Shown: in pieces, positions 1 to 10,518 of the stretch | Layout: every line of letters starts with the position of its first letter | Numbering within the stretch: the first letter of the stretch is position 1 | Assembly (NCBI RefSeq): GCF_003063265.1 | Contig: NZ_NERU01000005.1 | Location: 1 to 64,000 of the forward strand | Reading direction: 5' to 3' | DNA: 64,000 nucleotides | From: Limnohabitans sp. WS1 | GTDB taxonomy: Bacteria; Pseudomonadota; Gammaproteobacteria; Burkholderiales; Burkholderiaceae_C | Made by a program: the position numbers and the translations under genes | Notes under the pieces: model-generated | Told to the model about the DNA's origin: nothing | The model's database searches: none | Seen by the model: only the letters and a program-made list of their open reading frames with translations

Positions 1-184
1 GTTTTGGTGTATTTATTTGTAAAATACAGCACATTTAAGAACTCACAATTTTCGATTCAAGGCAAACCGGCAGGGATTGTGATGAATTTGAGAATTTGAA
101 AGAGGCGCAGCTGGGCGCGTGATGAATCGGATTGGGTTTAATGAATTTGGGGATTTGAGAGGTGGGGGCCGTCCCCTGTCCCCT

Positions 185-402
185 GTGGGAGCACCGCCCT
201 CGATGCGATGAGGGGGGTGTGCGAGGCTTGATCGCGGCGGGGGCGCCGCTCCTACAGGGGGGAGAGCAACGCGGCCTGGGCGGTGGCGGTGGTCTGAGGG
301 GCGCTATCGCTGTCCCTTGTGGGAGCACCGCCCTCGGTGCGATGAGGGCGATGGTGGTTTGCGGGGCTTGATCGCGGCGGGGGCGCCGCTCCTACAGGGG
401 GA
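185..402. repeat. REP family A, two units
   Basis: Two imperfect palindromic units, about 185-258 and 319-402. Each has a left arm beginning GTGGGAGC and a right arm TCGCGGCGGGGGC followed by GCTCCTAC, so the ends are inverted copies. They lie just past the 3' end of the IclR gene. The remaining gene-free DNA, 1-170, is AT-richer and shows only an imperfect 25-base direct repeat (about 79-104 and 138-164). No gene is supported there. Confidence 0.8.
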
Positions 403-1198
403 GAGGCAGCAGGGGAAAATGGCTGCGCATCAGAACGGCCAGTTCAGCGGCTCGGCCCAGAGGCAAGCGGCTGCGTGAAGCGCCGATCGACAAGGCTGCC
501 ATCGCCGTCTGGCCCACATGCCAGTGCAGGCCCACTGCGGCAATGCCTGCGGTGCTGCGGTAGGCGTGGCCGCGTTGGCGCGTGGATTGCACCCAGCGCT
601 GCAGTTGAGCCTGAGCGACACCTTCGAGTGCGTACTGCGCTGCGTGGCGGGCATGGTGGGCTTGAATGGCGGCATCGTCCAGCAACGCCAACATGGCAAT
701 GCTGGCCACGCCCAGGCCGAGCAGACGCGTTTCTCCAACAGTCTGGCGGAACGAGGGCACCGCGTGTTGGCCCTGCTCCAGGTGCAGGCAGTGGCTGTAG
801 TCGCCCATGCGCAGTACCAAAAATACGTTATCGCCGGTCAGCCGGGCCAAGGTTTTCATGGCACTTTGGCATTGGCGGACCCAGGCCGCCTGTCCCAAGC
901 TGGCCGCCCCCCAAGCTGTGGCTTGCGTCCCCAAGGTGTAGAGGCCGGAGCTTTCATCGCGTTCAACCAAACCCGTGCCTTGCAGGCTGCCCAGCATGCG
1001 CCAGGCAGTGGTTCGGTCCAGGCCACTGAGTTTCACCAAGGCCTGCAAACTGATGCCCTGATCGTGGTGGCGGGCCACGAGGTTAACCAGGCCCATGGCG
1101 CGTTCGATGCTCTGTGCGCCGGTGCGGGAAGGCGTCACGGTCTTGGCGGAGGAATCTTGGCCGAGCAACTCGTTGGAAGGCTTGGCGTGTCTGCTCAT
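392..1198 (-). CDS. IclR-family transcriptional regulator
   Basis: The 268-residue protein has a winged helix-turn-helix at about residues 28-90, with a recognition segment around LSGLDRTTAWRMLGSL and a wing ending GLYTLG. A C-terminal effector-binding domain of the IclR type follows (about 105-265). IclR proteins usually control an adjacent catabolic operon in response to an acid or acyl-CoA. It is divergent from the carboxylase operon that starts near 1674, so it is the natural candidate regulator (inference). The intervening promoter region is largely a repeat array. The start is the ATG at 1198, and the length fits the family. Confidence 0.85.
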   Translation of the reverse strand: MSRHAKPSNELLGQDSSAKTVTPSRTGAQSIERAMGLVNLVARHHDQGISLQALVKLSGLDRTTAWRMLGSLQGTGLVERDESSGLYTLGTQATAWGAASLGQAAWVRQCQSAMKTLARLTGDNVFLVLRMGDYSHCLHLEQGQHAVPSFRQTVGETRLLGLGVASIAMLALLDDAAIQAHHARHAAQYALEGVAQAQLQRWVQSTRQRGHAYRSTAGIAAVGLHWHVGQTAMAALSIGASRSRLPLGRAAELAVLMRSHFPLLPLPL

Positions 1199-1227
1199 GA
1201 ATTGACCTTGTCTAAGTGGCTCAGGGC

Positions 1228-1560
1228 TGTTGGGGACTATCGCGGCGGGGGCGCCGCTCCTACAAAAAACTGCTGGGGACTATCGCGGCGGGGGCGCCGC
1301 TCCTACAAAAAACTGTTGGGGACTGTCGCGGCGGGGGCGCGGCTCCTACAAAAAAACTGTTGGGGACTGTCGCGGCGGGGGCGTCGCTCCTACAAAAAAC
1401 TGCTGGGGACTGTCGCGGCGGGGGCGTCGCTCCTACAAAAACTGTTGGGGACTGTCGCGGCGGGGGCGCGGCTCCTACAAAAAAATTGTTGGGGACTGTC
1501 GCGGCGGGGGCGCGGCTCCTACAAAAAACTGTTGGGGACTGTCGCGGCGGGGGCGCGGCT
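1228..1560. repeat. Tandem array of REP family A right arms
   Basis: Eight head-to-tail copies of a 42-44 base unit, TGGGGACTGTCGCGG continuing to GCTCCTACAAAAAACTG. The last copy degrades after GCGCGGCT. Copies differ at a few positions (CTATCG or CTGTCG; GCGCCG, GCGCGG or GCGTCG; five to seven A). Only the right half of the family A palindrome is present. The array fills most of the divergent intergenic region between the IclR gene and the acyl-CoA carboxylase operon. Several frames stay open through it, but the peptides are repeat artefacts. Confidence 0.9.
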
Positions 1561-1673
1561 TTCGCAGACAAACATCATCGGGCAGGATCCATAGGGAAAG
1601 CACCATGTGCACATTATGCACACCGGGTTTCCTGCGCATGGTCACGGAGCCCCGGCTGCGCTGCAATCGGGAC

Positions 1674-3296
1674 ATGACCCCTTTTCAGACCCAAATACAG
1701 ACCACGTCGGACGCCTTTGCCGCGCAACGACAAGGCATGCTCGAACTGATTGCCGACTGGCATGCGCTGGAGCAACGCGCCAGTGACGCCTCGGCCAAAT
1801 CGGCCGAGCGTTTTGCCAAACGCGGGGCTTTGCTGCCGCGTGAGCGCCTGGCGCAGTTGCTGGACCCTGGCGCACCGTTTTTGCCTTTGGCCACGCTGGC
1901 CGGTTACGGCATGGACAACCCGGACTTGTCACGCTGCGTGCCCGGCGGCTCGCAGCTGGCAGGCATTGGCCAGGTCAGTGGCGTGCGCTGCATGGTGGTG
2001 GTGACCGACTCGGGCATCGATGCCGGGGCCCTGACCGAAGCGGGCAACCAAAAGCTCATGCGCTGCCAAGAGATTGCGCTGCAAAACAAGCTGCCTTTTG
2101 TGCACCTGGTCGAGTCGGCAGGATCGAACTTGCGCAAGTACCGGGTTGAGAAATTCATCCGGGGCGGCGGCATGTTCTACAACCTGGCGCGCCTGTCTGC
2201 CGCTGGCTTGCCGGTGCTCACGGTGGTGCACGGCTCGTCCACCGCAGGCGGGGCCTACATGCCCGGCCTGTCGGATTACGTGATCATGGTGCGTGGCCAG
2301 GCCAAGGCCTTTTTGGCGGGGCCGCCTTTGCTGAAAGCCGCCACGGGCGAGATCGCCACCGACGAGGCCCTGGGCGGCACCGACATGCACGCCACCGTCA
2401 GCGGCCTGGCCGAATACGTGGCGCAAGACGACGCCCACGCGATTGCCCTGGCCCGCGAGGTGCTGGCCGCCATCGACTGGCCGCGTGCTGCCGTGCCCCC
2501 GCCCAAGCAAGCGCCGCGCCCTCCCCGGCTGTCGCCCGACGAACTGGCGGGCGTGATGGTGCTGGAACACCGCCAGCCCATCGACATGCGCGAAGTCATT
2601 GCCCGGCTGGTGGACGACTCGGCCTGGCTCGACTTCAAGCCCGACTACGGCAGCGCCACCGTGTGTGGCCACGCCCGCATCGACGGGTATGCGGTGGCCT
2701 TCATCAGCAACAACGGCCCCATCGACCCGGCGGGCGCGACCAAGGCGGCGCAGTTCATTCACCTGTGCAACCAGTCGGGCACGCCGATTGTGTTTTTGCA
2801 AAACACCACTGGCTTCATCGTGGGACGCGCCTCCGAAGAGGCCGGCATGATCAAGCACGGGGCCAAGATGATCCAGGCGCTGAGCAACTCGCAGGTGCCG
2901 CACATCACGCTGCACTGCGGCGCGTCTTTTGGCGCGGGCAATTACGGTATGTGCGGGCGTGCGTTTCACCCGCGTTTTTGTTTCTCGTGGCCCAACGCGC
3001 GCTCGGCCGTGATGGGCGGCGAGCAGGCGGCCACCACACTCGACATCGTGGCGCGTCAACAGGCCGAGCGCAGTGGCAAGCCGGTCGACGAGGCGCGGCT
3101 GCAAGCGCAAAAGTCTGAAATCGTGGCCCTGTTCGAGAGCCAAGCCAGTGCCTTCTACACCAGCGGGCATTTGCTGGACGACGGCATCATCGACCCACGC
3201 CAAACCCGCGAGGTGCTCTCACTCTTGCTGGCCACCGTGCGCGAAGCCGCTGCTCGCACCCCGCACGCGATGCAGTTTGCTGTCCCCCGTTTTTGA
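1674..3296 (+). CDS. atuC: Acyl-CoA carboxylase beta subunit (geranyl-CoA carboxylase-like)
   Basis: A 540-residue carboxyltransferase subunit that moves CO2 from biotin to an acyl-CoA. The N-terminal crotonase-like half carries the oxyanion motif HGSSTAGGAYMPG near residues 186-198. The C-terminal half has NTTGF and the FGAGNYGM region. The biotin subunit is four genes downstream. Family members are geranyl-CoA (AtuC) or methylcrotonyl-CoA (LiuB) carboxylases. The neighbouring AtuA-type gene, and a Gly-rich stretch (164-166) where methylcrotonyl enzymes appear to have Phe, favour a larger-pocket geranyl-type enzyme (inference). The ATG at 1674 fits family length; an in-frame ATG at 1605 after GGGAAAG is an alternative start. 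Confidence 0.75.
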   Translation: MTPFQTQIQTTSDAFAAQRQGMLELIADWHALEQRASDASAKSAERFAKRGALLPRERLAQLLDPGAPFLPLATLAGYGMDNPDLSRCVPGGSQLAGIGQVSGVRCMVVVTDSGIDAGALTEAGNQKLMRCQEIALQNKLPFVHLVESAGSNLRKYRVEKFIRGGGMFYNLARLSAAGLPVLTVVHGSSTAGGAYMPGLSDYVIMVRGQAKAFLAGPPLLKAATGEIATDEALGGTDMHATVSGLAEYVAQDDAHAIALAREVLAAIDWPRAAVPPPKQAPRPPRLSPDELAGVMVLEHRQPIDMREVIARLVDDSAWLDFKPDYGSATVCGHARIDGYAVAFISNNGPIDPAGATKAAQFIHLCNQSGTPIVFLQNTTGFIVGRASEEAGMIKHGAKMIQALSNSQVPHITLHCGASFGAGNYGMCGRAFHPRFCFSWPNARSAVMGGEQAATTLDIVARQQAERSGKPVDEARLQAQKSEIVALFESQASAFYTSGHLLDDGIIDPRQTREVLSLLLATVREAAARTPHAMQFAVPRF

Positions 3297-3308
3297 AAGT
3301 CCCCGCAC

Positions 3309-4475
<1,167 letters not shown>

Positions 4476-4486
4476 AAGGGCAGACC

Positions 4487-5368
4487 ATGACGTTTGACAA
4501 CCTTCTCGTTCAACGAGAACACGGCATTTTGTGGATCACGCTGCACCACCCTGCGACCCGCAACGCGCTGTCGCCCGACATGGTGGCCGAGCTGTCGCAA
4601 ACCATTGCGCACGCCGCCCAAGACAGCAGCGTGCGAGCTTTTGTGCTGCGCGGCAGTGCAGGCTTTTTCAGCGCGGGCGGCAATGTGGGCAACTTTCAGT
4701 CGCGCTTGCAGGCCAACGCGGATGATGGCGAAGACCCCGTGGTCAGCCGCAACCGGGCCTTTGGGTATGTGCTGCAGGCCCTCACCACCCTGCCCATGCC
4801 GGTGCTGGCAGTGGTCGAAGGTGCGGCCATGGGCGGCGGCATGGGCCTGGCCTGCTGTGCCGACATGGTGCTGGCCACTGAGGACGCCCGCTTTGCCCTG
4901 AGCGAAACCGGTTTGGGCCTGATCCCAGCGCAGATCGCGCCCTTTGTGCAAGCCCGCGTGGGCCGCCGGGTGGCGCTGCGCCTGGGCCTGAGCGGCGAAC
5001 GCGTGAGCGGTGCGCTGGCCCAGCAGCTGGGCTTGGTGGACGCACTGGCCGCTGACAGCACTGCACTCGAAGCGTTGCAAGCTCAGTGGTTGAACCGCAT
5101 TTTGGCGTGCGGGCCGCAGGCCAACCGCTTGCTCAAAGCTTTGCTGTCGCGTGACGTGGCCGGTGGCGCATCCGTTGACCATGGCCTCGGTGAATGGCTC
5201 GACGACGCGGCGCTGCGTTTTGCGCAATGCATGCGCGGCGAAGGCGCTGAAGGCATTGCCGCTTTCCGCGAACGCCGCGCCCCAAGCTGGTCCGCCACGC
5301 TGCAAGCGGCCGACGTGGCGCGCCTGCATGGCCGCGACACGGCCTCTTCTTCATCTGCCCCAGCCTGA
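4487..5368 (+). CDS. atuE: Enoyl-CoA hydratase/isomerase (AtuE-like)
   Basis: A 293-residue crotonase-fold protein. It has the oxyanion segment GSAGFFSAGG near 56-65 and the second conserved loop EGAAMGGGMGLACCADM near 107-123. In the Atu pathway this position is filled by isohexenylglutaconyl-CoA hydratase; in leucine catabolism by methylglutaconyl-CoA hydratase. The neighbours decide for the former (inference). The start is the ATG at 4487 after GAAAGGG, 11 bases past the dehydrogenase stop. The C-terminus is slightly extended, with a serine/alanine-rich tail. Confidence 0.72.
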   Translation: MTFDNLLVQREHGILWITLHHPATRNALSPDMVAELSQTIAHAAQDSSVRAFVLRGSAGFFSAGGNVGNFQSRLQANADDGEDPVVSRNRAFGYVLQALTTLPMPVLAVVEGAAMGGGMGLACCADMVLATEDARFALSETGLGLIPAQIAPFVQARVGRRVALRLGLSGERVSGALAQQLGLVDALAADSTALEALQAQWLNRILACGPQANRLLKALLSRDVAGGASVDHGLGEWLDDAALRFAQCMRGEGAEGIAAFRERRAPSWSATLQAADVARLHGRDTASSSSAPA

Positions 5369-5375
5369 GTTGCCA

Positions 5376-7484
5376 ATGACCGTGAGCAAAAACATCCGCC
5401 CCTTCCACACCGTGCTGGTGGCCAACCGCGGCGAGATTGCGCTGCGCGTGCTGCGCACCGTGCTCCGCCTGGGCTATGGCACGGTGGCCGTGTATTCCGA
5501 AGCCGACCGTGACAGCCCGCATGTGCAGGCAGCTGAGCGCGCGGTGTGCATCGGCCCGGCAGCGCCTGCACAGTCCTACCTGAACATCGAGGCCATCCTG
5601 CAAGCGGCCCGGCTGGCCGGGGCCGACGCGGTGCACCCGGGTTATGGTTTTTTGTCTGAGAACGACGCCTTTGCCGACGCGGTGGATGCAGCGGGCCTGG
5701 TGTTCATCGGCCCGTCTGGCGACAGCATCCGCGCCATGGGCAACAAGGCCGGGGCCAAGCGGCTGATGCAAGGCTGGGGCATGCCCTGCATTCCCGGCTA
5801 CGAAGGTCAGGATCAAAGCGACGAAGTGTTTGTGCGCGAAGCCGCACGCATCGGTTTTCCGATCATGTGCAAGGCCGCTGCCGGTGGCGGCGGGCGCGGC
5901 ATGCGGCGGGTGGACACGCCCGATGCACTGCCTGCGGCGCTGTCCTCGGCCCGCTCGGAAGCGCGCACGGCTTTTGGGTCGGACGAGCTGATTTTGGAGC
6001 GCGCCCTCATCGACCCGCGCCATGTCGAAATCCAGTTGCTGGCCGACAGCCACGGGCAGGTGGTGCATCTGGGTGAACGGGATTGTTCGGTGCAGCGACG
6101 TCACCAAAAGCTGATCGAAGAAGCCCCCTCACCCGCCGTGAACGCCGAGCTGCGGGCACGCATGGGCCAGTTGGCGGTGGACAGCGCCCGCGCCATGGGC
6201 TATGTCGGCGCGGGCACCATGGAATTTTTGCTCGACGCCGAGGGGCAGTTTTATTTCATGGAGATGAACACCCGGCTGCAGGTCGAACACGCGGTGACCG
6301 AAGCCATCACCGGGATGGATTTGGTGGAGTGGCAGCTGCGTGTGGCCAGCGGTCAGGCTCTGCCCTGGCAGCAGGCCGACATCTGCTTGCAGGGTCACGC
6401 GATGGAGGTGCGGCTGACGGCCGAAGACGTGCCTGCAGGCTTTTTGCCGCAGACCGGCCCGGTGCTGCGCTGGCGGCCTCCGGTGGACCACGATGTGCGC
6501 ATTGACAGTGCACTGCGCGAAGGCGGACAGGTCAGCCCGCACTACGACTCGATGGTGGCCAAGATCGTGGCGCATGGAAGCGACCGCGAAGAAGCACGGC
6601 GCAAGCTGCTGGCGGCTGTGCGCCAGTGCGTGCTGCTGGGGCTGCCCAGCAACCAGGGTTTTTTGGCGGACTGCCTGGCCGATGCGGTGTTTGTGCAGGG
6701 CGTGGGCGTGCACACCGGTTTTGTAGCCGAGCGCATGGGCTTGCCCCCGGCGGCGCCCGCGCCCATTTCGCAGACCGTGGCGCTGGCGGCCCTGGCCGCG
6801 CAAGTGAACAACTTGCCCACCAGCGACCATGGGCATGTGCACGCGGGTGCGCTGGGGCAAGGCCAAGCGCAAGGCCTGCTGCAATGGGGCGAGCAGCGCT
6901 GGCGTTACCGCATCCGCCCGACAAGCTGCCCGCAAGCATCCGATGCGGGCGCGGGCCCTAGCACAGCTTGGGAGGTGCAGTGCACAGCGTTGGGGGGTGT
7001 TGCACCTGCCGCAATCTCTGCTTCAACATCTGCCGCAATTCCTGACCACAATGCCCTGACGCCCGACACCCACACCACAACGCTGACGCATGTGCAGTGG
7101 CAAGACGCTGCACACACCGAACTGGCGCTGGAGTGCCAAGGTCTGCGCGAGCAGATTTGCAGCGCCCCCACCGACAGAGGCGTGCACATTTTTCATGCAG
7201 GCCGCGCCTGGGCTTTTGATTGCCCCGCCGCCCACGGCCAAACCGAGCAGGCCGCTGGCAGCGGCGCTGTGCTGGCCCCACTCACCGCCCGCGTGCTGCA
7301 GGTGATGGTGTCGCCGGGCCAGGCGGTGCAGGCGGGCGAACGCCTGCTGGTGCTCGAAGCCATGAAAATGGAACACACGCTGACCGCGCCGTTCACCGGC
7401 GTGGTGCGCGATCTGCGCGTGCAGTCGGGTGGGCAGGCCCTCAAAGGTGCGCTGCTGCTGCTGATCGAAGCGGAGGCGGCATGA
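5376..7484 (+). CDS. atuF: Acyl-CoA carboxylase alpha subunit (biotin carboxylase plus biotin carrier)
   Basis: A 702-residue protein. The N-terminal biotin carboxylase begins VLVANRGEIALRV, has the ATP-grasp glycine loop GGGGRGMRRV and the EMNTRLQVEH segment. A linker and BT-type middle region follow. The C-terminal biotinyl domain carries EAMKMEH with the biotinyl lysine at about 664. It carboxylates its own biotin with ATP and bicarbonate, for transfer by the beta subunit encoded by the first gene. The start at 5376 lies seven bases after the hydratase stop with a weak ribosome site. Its stop overlaps the next start (ATGA), showing translational coupling. Confidence 0.82.
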   Translation: MTVSKNIRPFHTVLVANRGEIALRVLRTVLRLGYGTVAVYSEADRDSPHVQAAERAVCIGPAAPAQSYLNIEAILQAARLAGADAVHPGYGFLSENDAFADAVDAAGLVFIGPSGDSIRAMGNKAGAKRLMQGWGMPCIPGYEGQDQSDEVFVREAARIGFPIMCKAAAGGGGRGMRRVDTPDALPAALSSARSEARTAFGSDELILERALIDPRHVEIQLLADSHGQVVHLGERDCSVQRRHQKLIEEAPSPAVNAELRARMGQLAVDSARAMGYVGAGTMEFLLDAEGQFYFMEMNTRLQVEHAVTEAITGMDLVEWQLRVASGQALPWQQADICLQGHAMEVRLTAEDVPAGFLPQTGPVLRWRPPVDHDVRIDSALREGGQVSPHYDSMVAKIVAHGSDREEARRKLLAAVRQCVLLGLPSNQGFLADCLADAVFVQGVGVHTGFVAERMGLPPAAPAPISQTVALAALAAQVNNLPTSDHGHVHAGALGQGQAQGLLQWGEQRWRYRIRPTSCPQASDAGAGPSTAWEVQCTALGGVAPAAISASTSAAIPDHNALTPDTHTTTLTHVQWQDAAHTELALECQGLREQICSAPTDRGVHIFHAGRAWAFDCPAAHGQTEQAAGSGAVLAPLTARVLQVMVSPGQAVQAGERLLVLEAMKMEHTLTAPFTGVVRDLRVQSGGQALKGALLLLIEAEAA

Positions 7485-9301
7485 GCGCCGCAGCGCAGCG
7501 CGTGCGCATCGGCGGGGCCTGCGGCTTTTGGGGCGACTCGGCCATGGCCACGCCGCAGCTCTTGCAGGTGCCGGGCCTGCAATATCTGGTGTACGACTAC
7601 CTGGCCGAAACCACCATGGCGATCCTGGCCAAGGCCCGTGCCAAAGACCCGGCGCTGGGTTACGCCACCGACTTTGTGCAGGCCGTCATGACGCCGCACC
7701 TGCAGGCCATCCACGAGCGGGGCATCAAGGTGATTGCCAACGCGGGCGGTCTGAACCCCGAAGGCTGCCGCGATGCGCTGCTGCAGGTGGCTGAGCAGCA
7801 AGGCATCGCCCTGCGTGTGGCGGTGCTCACGGGTGATGACCTGATGCCACAAATGCCTGCGCTGCACGCGCAGGGCCTGCGCACCACCACCGACACACCC
7901 CTTCCCGAGCGCCCCCTGTCGGCCAACGCCTATGTGGGCGCACGCGGCATTGCCCAAGCCCTGGGCGCTGGGGCCGATGTGGTCATCACCGGCCGCTGCG
8001 TGGACAGCGCGGTGGTGCTGGGCGCGTTGGTGCACGAATTCGGCTGGTCCTGGCAAGACTGGGACCGCCTGTCGGCGGGCACGCTGGCAGGCCACCTGAT
8101 CGAATGCGGTGCACAAGCCACGGGCGGGCTGTTCACCGACTGGCAAGACGTGCCCGACTGGGCCAACATCGGCTACCCGGTGATCGACGTGGCCCCCGAT
8201 GGCAGCCTGGTGCTGAGCAAGCCCGAAGGCACGGGCGGCCTGATCCACCCCGGCGCGGTGGCCGAACAAATCCTTTACGAAGTGGGCGATCCGGCGAACT
8301 ACCTCATGCCCGATGTGTGCTGCGACTGGCGGCATGTGCAGGTGGAGCGCACCGGCATGGACACCGTACAAGTCAGCGGCGCACGCGGCCTGCCCGCCCC
8401 CACCCACTACAAAGCCAACGCCACCTGGCAAGACGGCTATCAGCTGCAATTGATGTTGGCGATTCGCGGCATCGACGCGCCGCTCAAGGCCGAGCGCACC
8501 GCGCAAGCCCTGCTGACCCGCTCGCGCACCCTCATGGCTACGCAGGGCTTTGGCGATGACAGCGAGACCTGTGTGGAGCTGCTGGGCGGCGAGTCGCATT
8601 ACGGCCCCCACGCACAGGCGCACACCGCCCGCGAAGTGGTGCTGCGCATCGCGGTGCGGCACGCCCAGGCCAAGGCGCTGGCGGTGTTGCAACGCGAATG
8701 CGCCAGCAGCGGCACTTCCATGGCGCCGGGCACCCGCTCTTCGTTTTCTGGGCGGGCTGATATCCAGCCTGTCATCAAGCTGTGTTCGTTCATGGTGCTC
8801 AAAAGCCAGGTGCACTTGCAGATGCAGTTGGGTGACGATGTGCAGGACGCGAGCGACCTGACCGTGTCACCAGTTGCCAACGCTATTGCCGTGTCCAGCA
8901 CTGCGCCAGCGATGCCCGAGACGACCATTGCAAGCGATGAGCCTCTGCACGATTGCCGTTTAATCGACCTGGCCTGGGCGCGCAGTGGCGACAAGGGCGA
9001 CGATGAAAACATCGGTGTCATCGCACGCCACGCCCGCGCCTGGGACTGGCTGCGCACACAGCTGCAAGCCCATCAGGTGCAGGCCTATTTCAGCCACCTG
9101 GTGCAAGGGCCGGTGCTGCGTTACGAAGTGCCCGGCTTGCAGGCGCTCAACTTTGTCTTGCACCAAGCACTGGGTGGTGGCGGCGTGTGCAGCCTGCGCT
9201 CAGACCCCTTGGGCAAATCCTTTGCGCAGATGCTGCTGGACATGCCGCTGCGCGTGCCCGCCTCGGTGCTGACGGCACCCACTTCTGGAGACCCCCCATG
9301 A
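7481..9301 (+). CDS. atuA: AtuA-family acyclic terpene utilization protein
   Basis: A 606-residue, two-domain protein. The N-terminal AtuA/DUF1446 domain (about 1-440) begins VRIGGACGFWGDS and contains VIANAGGLNPEG and VVITGRCVDSAVVLG. The C-terminal domain (about 495-590) contains LAWARSGDKGDDENIGV. AtuA is required for citronellol/geraniol growth in Pseudomonas and sits in the geranyl-CoA carboxylase cluster; its precise chemistry is not firmly established. The start overlaps the biotin subunit stop (ATGA) and its own stop overlaps the next gene (ATGA), so it belongs to the same operon. The family also occurs with other acyl-CoA carboxylases, so the terpene assignment is not certain. Confidence 0.78.
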   Translation: MSAAAQRVRIGGACGFWGDSAMATPQLLQVPGLQYLVYDYLAETTMAILAKARAKDPALGYATDFVQAVMTPHLQAIHERGIKVIANAGGLNPEGCRDALLQVAEQQGIALRVAVLTGDDLMPQMPALHAQGLRTTTDTPLPERPLSANAYVGARGIAQALGAGADVVITGRCVDSAVVLGALVHEFGWSWQDWDRLSAGTLAGHLIECGAQATGGLFTDWQDVPDWANIGYPVIDVAPDGSLVLSKPEGTGGLIHPGAVAEQILYEVGDPANYLMPDVCCDWRHVQVERTGMDTVQVSGARGLPAPTHYKANATWQDGYQLQLMLAIRGIDAPLKAERTAQALLTRSRTLMATQGFGDDSETCVELLGGESHYGPHAQAHTAREVVLRIAVRHAQAKALAVLQRECASSGTSMAPGTRSSFSGRADIQPVIKLCSFMVLKSQVHLQMQLGDDVQDASDLTVSPVANAIAVSSTAPAMPETTIASDEPLHDCRLIDLAWARSGDKGDDENIGVIARHARAWDWLRTQLQAHQVQAYFSHLVQGPVLRYEVPGLQALNFVLHQALGGGGVCSLRSDPLGKSFAQMLLDMPLRVPASVLTAPTSGDPP

Positions 9302-10518
9302 GCGCCATCCTCGAAGGCATCAAGATCCTCGACCTGACCCGTGTGGTCGCGGGCCCCATGTGCACACAGATCCTGGCCGACATGGGAGCCACGGTCTACA
9401 AAATCGAAAAGCCCGGCGATGGCGACGACACGCGGCGCATGGGGCCTTTTTTGCAAGACCCCGCTACGGGCCAGCCCAGCAACGACTCGGCGCTGTACCT
9501 GGCCTATAACCGGGGCAAGCACTCGGTCACGGTGGACATGGCCACCCCTGAAGGCGCGCAATTGGTGCGCGATTTGGCGCTGCGCTGCGACGTGGTGGTC
9601 GAGAACTACAAAGTCGGCTCGCTGGCCAAATATGGCCTCGACGCAGCCAGCCTGCGGGGCCTGAAACCCGAGCTGATTTACTGCTCGGTCACCGGCTTTG
9701 GGCAAACCGGCCCTGATGCGCCCAAGCCCGCTTACGACTTCATCTTGCAAGGCATGGCCGGGCCGATGAGCACCTGCGGCCTGCCTGACGATGAGCCCGG
9801 TGGCGGCCCCATGCGCACGGCCATCCCGATGACCGACATGGTGACGGGCCTGTACGCCACCATCGGCATTTTGGGCGCGCTCATGCACCGGCAAAAAACC
9901 GGCGAAGGCCAAGTCATCGACGCCGCGATGCTGGACGCCACCGTCGCCTTCAATGGGCACCTGGCCGTGGGCTACCTGATGAACGGCAAGGTGCCACAAC
10001 GCGTGGGCAACACCAATCCGATTGCATCGCCCTCTGAAGTGTTTGAGTGTGCTGAAGGTCGCATCATCATTTCGGCAGGCAACAACCAGCAGTTTCAGCG
10101 GATGTGCACCGTGTTGGGTGCACCCGACATGCCCACCGACCCGCGCTTTGCCACCAACATGCAACGCATCGCCCACCGCCGCGAACTGCAGGACGCCCTG
10201 CAAACGCTGGTGCACGGCCAACCCCGCGCACGGTTGCTGGAACAACTCAGCGCGGCCAACGTCCCGGCCGGACCACTCAACGACATGGCCCAAGTTTTTA
10301 CAAACCCACAAACCCAACACCGCCAAATGGTGGTGGAACTGCCCCACAGCTCAGGCCAGACCGTGCGCCTGGTGCGCAGCCCACTGAACTGGTCGGCATC
10401 GCCCGTGACACACAAAGCGCCGCCACGGCTGGGTGAACACAGCCTGCAAGCCCTGCGCGACGAGCTGGGGCTGAGTGATGCGCAAGTGGCGGGGCTGGTG
10501 GCGCGGGGGGTGGTTTGA
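9298..10518 (+). CDS. CaiB/BaiF family III CoA-transferase
   Basis: A 406-residue family III CoA-transferase. The N-terminal segment is ILDLTRVVAGPMCTQILADMG, and the likely catalytic aspartate is Asp147 in AYDFILQGMAG. It would move CoA between carboxylic acids. Placed last in the carboxylase operon, it may activate the starting acid and stand in for the AtuH-type ligase that is missing here (inference). The ATG at 9298 follows TGGAGACCCCCC and overlaps the upstream stop by four bases. Confidence 0.82.
   Translation: MSAILEGIKILDLTRVVAGPMCTQILADMGATVYKIEKPGDGDDTRRMGPFLQDPATGQPSNDSALYLAYNRGKHSVTVDMATPEGAQLVRDLALRCDVVVENYKVGSLAKYGLDAASLRGLKPELIYCSVTGFGQTGPDAPKPAYDFILQGMAGPMSTCGLPDDEPGGGPMRTAIPMTDMVTGLYATIGILGALMHRQKTGEGQVIDAAMLDATVAFNGHLAVGYLMNGKVPQRVGNTNPIASPSEVFECAEGRIIISAGNNQQFQRMCTVLGAPDMPTDPRFATNMQRIAHRRELQDALQTLVHGQPRARLLEQLSAANVPAGPLNDMAQVFTNPQTQHRQMVVELPHSSGQTVRLVRSPLNWSASPVTHKAPPRLGEHSLQALRDELGLSDAQVAGLVARGVV

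Noticed and set aside
1228-1560. Possible CRISPR array
   Set aside because: Units are 42-44 bases with no unique spacers; variation is confined to a few positions, and the same GC-rich palindrome arm occurs in many other intergenic gaps. No cas genes are present.
1605-1673. Earlier start of the carboxylase beta gene at 1605
   Set aside because: It would add 23 residues with a Cys/Arg-rich composition unlike the family and lies in a repeat-associated tail; it remains possible because of GGGAAAG upstream.
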